DNA of 45,225 nucleotides from a virus: positions 1-45,225 of the IMG/VR virus record IMGVR_UViG_3300027759_000145. The stretch is one strand, 5' to 3'. Made by a program: the position numbers and the translations under genes. Position 1 is the first letter of the stretch; every line of letters begins with the position of its first letter. The notes under the pieces were generated by a model. The model ran no database searches. It saw nothing but the letters and a program-made list of their open reading frames with translations, and was not told the origin of the DNA. Of this stretch, positions 42,310-45,225 are shown piece by piece.

Positions 42310-43321
42310 AGTTTTTGATTTTAATAATTCTTTTATTTTTTTCTTTTCTTGTTAATCTTAAGAAAGGATTTAAGAATTTAGCAAAAGCATCATCTGATTT
42401 TGGTAGGACATTGTTAATCCCATCTTCCGTCATTAATTTGATTGCATTCTTGTATGACCTTCCTTCAGAGTCAAGATTCTCCCCTATTAATTGGTTAATA
42501 TTTTCCTCAGCTTCATCTGTTAACAATGGTTCATCTAAGTTAACAATTTTATTGTTAATTTCAAAAAACTCATTACCAAAGACGCCGTGTTTAGTTACAC
42601 CGGTTAATAAATTGGTTATTAGTTTATTATTTTTATCTTGTTCAAAGATAACATTGCTTTTTTGTATAATGTCATCTAAAGATAGTTTTTTTGTTTGTAC
42701 TTCGGGGAAGAGAGTAATCAATCGTTTGATACCCATATTTTTAATACCTGAGATATTATCTGATGGGTCGCCGCATAGTATCTTAATAATTTTTACATTT
42801 TCAATTAAGACATCTTCATGGCTATACTTGATAGTATCATTGACACTATAAAGTTTATGATGCGATGGGTTATAAATTTTTGTGTTTTCGGAAACTAATT
42901 GAGTTAAGTCTCCATCTGAGGAATAGACTATTTTCTTTTCCTCTGGTGAGTTCTTTGTGTAGTAAGCAATACAATCATCGGTTTCGCAGAATTCGTACTC
43001 TCCTTGACGAACAAATAGCTCCTCAAGGTATTGTTTAACTCTTTCTCTTTGATAATTGTATGAATTTAATTCTTCATCACTACGAAGTCTACTTTTTCTA
43101 TTTTCTTTATATAGATGATAAACCTTTCTGCGTGATAATGAACCTTCATGCCCGTCCCAAAATACAACAATCTTATCTAAGTGATATTCTTCAAAAGACC
43201 TTCTAAGGGTATTGAGGAAATGATATATTCCCCCAATATGATTCCCTTTATAAAAGAAGTTTTTACACCCGTAAAATCCGATTGTTAATAAATTGTCACC
43301 ATCGACAAGTAAAACGGACAT
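42302..43321 (-). CDS. rnh: 5'-3' exonuclease / RNase H (FEN family)
   Basis: 339 aa. Removes RNA primers and DNA flaps on the lagging strand; equivalent to T4 RNase H (305 aa). Acidic metal-binding motifs occur in order: LLVDGDNLL at the N-terminus, VVFWDGHEGSLSRRKVYHLY (the clamp arginine/lysine region), ETDDCIAYY, VYSSDGDLTQL, and the C-terminal helix-hairpin-helix entry GDPSDNISGIKNMGIKR. The order and spacing fit the FEN/5'-3' exonuclease family. It is the second gene after the recombinase in this unit and overlaps the next gene by eight bases. The last 25 residues are basic and probably flexible. Confidence 0.9.
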   Translation of the reverse strand: MSVLLVDGDNLLTIGFYGCKNFFYKGNHIGGIYHFLNTLRRSFEEYHLDKIVVFWDGHEGSLSRRKVYHLYKENRKSRLRSDEELNSYNYQRERVKQYLEELFVRQGEYEFCETDDCIAYYTKNSPEEKKIVYSSDGDLTQLVSENTKIYNPSHHKLYSVNDTIKYSHEDVLIENVKIIKILCGDPSDNISGIKNMGIKRLITLFPEVQTKKLSLDDIIQKSNVIFEQDKNNKLITNLLTGVTKHGVFGNEFFEINNKIVNLDEPLLTDEAEENINQLIGENLDSEGRSYKNAIKLMTEDGINNVLPKSDDAFAKFLNPFLRLTRKEKNKRIIKIKNYE

Positions 43322-43344
43322 TTTATTTAATTTAAATTGTGAAA

Positions 43345-44385
43345 CTATTCTTCGTCTGAATCATTTGCATCCAAAACATCATCAAATTTGATGTCTTTTA
43401 AGTCAGATACTTTTTCACCAAACAACTTACTAATATAATCTAAGTTATCTTTAACATATTGTTCACGTGAAATCTTTTCTTCAGCCGTTTCTTTTGCTCT
43501 TAAGAATCCGTGTGGTGTGACCATAATCTTACCATCAGCAAACGCAATACCATTAACGTGGTTTTTCATTACAGAAATTTTACTTCTTGTAGCTACACTA
43601 ATAGTTCTTTTGTTTTTTGTGATAGGTATTTTAGTTGTACCGGCATTCTTTTGATTACCAAATAAGAAAACTAATGTTGAATTCAAATAAATTGCTTCAC
43701 CACCTTTTGCTTTAATCTTTGGTTGTCCATATATATTGTCAGGTAATTCAACCCAAGGTTGATTAACAATAATCAATGTATTTGTGTGTGGTTTCTCAGA
43801 ACGACGTGAACCCGAGATACGTTGGTTAATACCCATACCAATTTTGTCAGCCAAAGCTGCCGCATTGTGTTGTTTACCACCTTTACCTTCGTATGTCATC
43901 TTACAAGGAACCGAACCAACTGAATCCCATAGGAATAGCAAGTCATAAGGAATGCTTCCTTTATCTTGTGCATCCATAATTTCATTCATGAAATCGGTAA
44001 TTTGTTCAATGTAATCAAAATCGTTCTTAAAGATATAAGGACCTGAATAAGTCACTTCACCTGTTTCAGCATCCACCACTTGTTCAACAGGAATACCCAT
44101 AATCCTTGCATGTTCAAAATCAAACTTCTGTTCTGTGATAATAAACACAGGTAACATTCCTTTTTTAACACCATCAGCGGCTGCACCTAATAATGCGGTT
44201 GTCTTTCCTGTGTCTGAATGTCCTAACAACATGTTGATGTGACCAATGGCAGGACCGGGAATACCCGTTGCATCCAAGAAAGCATCTCCCAAATCTAAGA
44301 ACCTGTCAGCCTTATATGTGGTTTTAGTTGAGTATTTGTTTACAACACTCGCAATACTTGAAAAATCTTGTTTTTTAATTGCCAT
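43345..44385 (-). CDS. uvsX: UvsX-like RecA-family recombinase
   Basis: 346 aa, near T4 UvsX (391 aa). Forms filaments on ssDNA and performs strand exchange for recombination-dependent replication and repair. The Walker A motif is GHSDTGKTT (55-63), followed by PVFIITEQKFDFEHARIMGI (catalytic Glu region). The Walker B strand is LLFLWDSVGSVPC, the DNA-binding loop region is KIGMGINQRISGSRRSEK, and TLIIVNQPWVE follows. The C-terminus is acidic (KFDDVLDANDSDEE), as is usual for RecA proteins. It follows the gp32-like gene after a terminator hairpin, so it may be read by partial readthrough or from its own promoter. Confidence 0.92.
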   Translation of the reverse strand: MAIKKQDFSSIASVVNKYSTKTTYKADRFLDLGDAFLDATGIPGPAIGHINMLLGHSDTGKTTALLGAAADGVKKGMLPVFIITEQKFDFEHARIMGIPVEQVVDAETGEVTYSGPYIFKNDFDYIEQITDFMNEIMDAQDKGSIPYDLLFLWDSVGSVPCKMTYEGKGGKQHNAAALADKIGMGINQRISGSRRSEKPHTNTLIIVNQPWVELPDNIYGQPKIKAKGGEAIYLNSTLVFLFGNQKNAGTTKIPITKNKRTISVATRSKISVMKNHVNGIAFADGKIMVTPHGFLRAKETAEEKISREQYVKDNLDYISKLFGEKVSDLKDIKFDDVLDANDSDEE

Positions 44386-44403
44386 GTATTTTGTTTTTAA
44401 AAT

Positions 44404-44425
44404 GGGGCGGATATTTCACCGCCCC
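44404..44425 (-). terminator. Hairpin terminator between the gp32-like gene and uvsX
   Basis: A GC-rich 7-bp inverted repeat, GGGGCGG/CCGCCCC, with an 8-base loop, followed on the minus strand by ATTTTAAAAA. It lies about 30 bases past the gp32 stop. Such a hairpin suits an abundant upstream protein with reduced downstream expression. Confidence 0.7.
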
Positions 44426-44453
44426 GTGATATTAGAAGGGTAATTTTACCATT

Positions 44454-45225
44454 TTAAAAAGGTAACTCTTCGTCAACTTCCTCATCCGCCTGTGGGTCCT
44501 CAATTACAGGAGCCGAAGCGGGTGCTGATGGCGCGGAGGGTGCTGATGGTTGTTGTCCAACCGTTTCTTCGCCCGTTGAGTTAGATACCCACTTATTTGA
44601 GTTAGAATCCCAACGTGGTACTTCACCTTTTGCCACCATGTCTAAGTAGTCTTCACCTTTCTTAGAATAAACATCTGACCACACTAGTTCATCTTTAGCC
44701 CACGTGTTACCGATATTCTCATCAGTGTGTAAAGGTCCTTTATCTTCAGGAATCACTGAATTGATAGTTGTATAATCTTTACCATTACCTGACTTAGCTA
44801 AAGTTAATGATAAGATTAGGTCACGACCTTCAGTAACACTTGTGATATCACCTTTGTTACGGAAGATAGGAATAATTTTATCTAAGATACCGTCTCCTTT
44901 TGCATTATGTTTAAATCTCCAAAACTTAACACCATCATTTTCATTATCGCGGTCGATAACTTTCACAATATAGAATTTACGAGAACGATATTGACGAGCT
45001 AACTCGCGGTCAGACTCAACACCTGTCATCATTAATTCATCATGAATCTCGTTTAATGGAGAACGTTTTCCTTCTTGCTTAGGGTCAAATAATTTAATCC
45101 AATTTCCATCCACCTGTACTTCGTGGAAGTATACCTCAACAAATGGCGAAGAGCCATCTTTAGTAGGTAGAATACGAATACGTTTTTCTTCACCTCTTGA
45201 ACCTTTTGGTAAGACGGTTGTGAAA
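44454..45225 (-). CDS. 32: gp32-like single-stranded DNA-binding protein (5' end outside the window)
   Basis: At least 257 codons; open to the window edge. GTG at 45113 is an internal valine codon, as the frame continues upstream without a stop (FVEVYFHEVQVDG precedes it). It coats ssDNA and organises replication and recombination, as T4 gp32 does. The core has KFYIVKVIDRDNENDGVKFW, then NSVIPEDKGPLHTDE, and WSDVYSKKGEDYLDMVAKGE, typical of the phage gp32 fold. The H-C3 zinc site of T4 gp32 is not seen in the visible part. After a Pro/Ala/Ser linker it ends with the acidic tip EEVDEELPF, which resembles the bacterial SSB tip. uvsX lies downstream past a hairpin. Confidence 0.85.
   Translation of the reverse strand, partial: FTTVLPKGSRGEEKRIRILPTKDGSSPFVEVYFHEVQVDGNWIKLFDPKQEGKRSPLNEIHDELMMTGVESDRELARQYRSRKFYIVKVIDRDNENDGVKFWRFKHNAKGDGILDKIIPIFRNKGDITSVTEGRDLILSLTLAKSGNGKDYTTINSVIPEDKGPLHTDENIGNTWAKDELVWSDVYSKKGEDYLDMVAKGEVPRWDSNSNKWVSNSTGEETVGQQPSAPSAPSAPASAPVIEDPQADEEVDEELPF

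Noticed and set aside
45111-45113. GTG start for the gp32-like gene
   Set aside because: The frame continues with gp32-like sequence to the window edge, so the gene is cut by the window, not started here.

Overview
The window is a 45 kb piece of a large, AT-rich, T4-like tailed phage (contractile-tail, myovirus type), probably infecting a member of the Bacteroidota. The T4-type identity rests on a replication/recombination set (gp32-like ssDNA-binding protein, UvsX/RecA-like recombinase, 5'-3' exonuclease/RNase H, gp41-like helicase, gp61-like primase, gp46/gp47 nuclease pair, ribonucleotide reductase NrdA/NrdB) and on baseplate wedge proteins gp25 and gp6. The host assignment is inference. 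It rests on SprB-like adhesin repeats in a fibre gene, a C-terminal tail like that of Bacteroidota rhomboid proteins in a small protein, AT-rich starts without Shine-Dalgarno sequences, and a eukaryote-like R2 subunit.

Every credible gene is on the minus strand, so transcription runs from high to low coordinates. Only about 2% of the window is non-coding and several junctions are TAATG stop/start overlaps. In transcription order: (1) 45225-37055, gp32-like SSB (5' end off the window), hairpin terminator, UvsX, exonuclease, an unknown protein, helicase, NrdB, NrdA, terminator; (2) 36964-15056, virion block: gp25, gp6, a 1299-aa baseplate-type protein with a carboxypeptidase-regulatory-like domain and a membrane-like segment, further structural proteins, two Thr/Pro-repeat fibre-like proteins (1527 and 641 aa), then more tail/baseplate proteins; (3) 15016-7532, RuvC-like resolvase, a structured intergenic RNA with a terminator, primase, RecB/Cas4-like nuclease, gp47, an EVxxEVIK-repeat protein, a small membrane protein, gp46, ClpP-like protease, terminator; (4) 7480-2, an anchored beta-rich protein, a small protein with the rhomboid-type tail, an RpoD-like sigma factor, membrane proteins, a degenerate amidase-fold protein, and virion- or scaffold-like proteins with ParB-like, EF-hand and zinc-knuckle motifs.

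Groups 1 and 3 replicate and recombine the DNA and supply dNTPs. Group 2 builds baseplate and fibres. The sigma factor in group 4 is the obvious candidate for switching on late genes. Capsid, terminase, portal, DNA polymerase, clamp and tail sheath genes are not in this window.

The most unusual signals are: an 11-A run at which a 395-codon membrane protein gene stops although its reading continues for 34 codons in the -1 frame up to the next start; a structured RNA at 14300-14357; an oriented TATAAATA (+ strand) motif just upstream of late-type genes; roughly 600 residues of PT repeats with 30-bp and 150-bp DNA periodicity; an amidase fold that has lost most metal ligands; and a gp32-like protein ending in a bacterial SSB-like tip. 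No database search was possible; all family calls come from motifs read in the translations.
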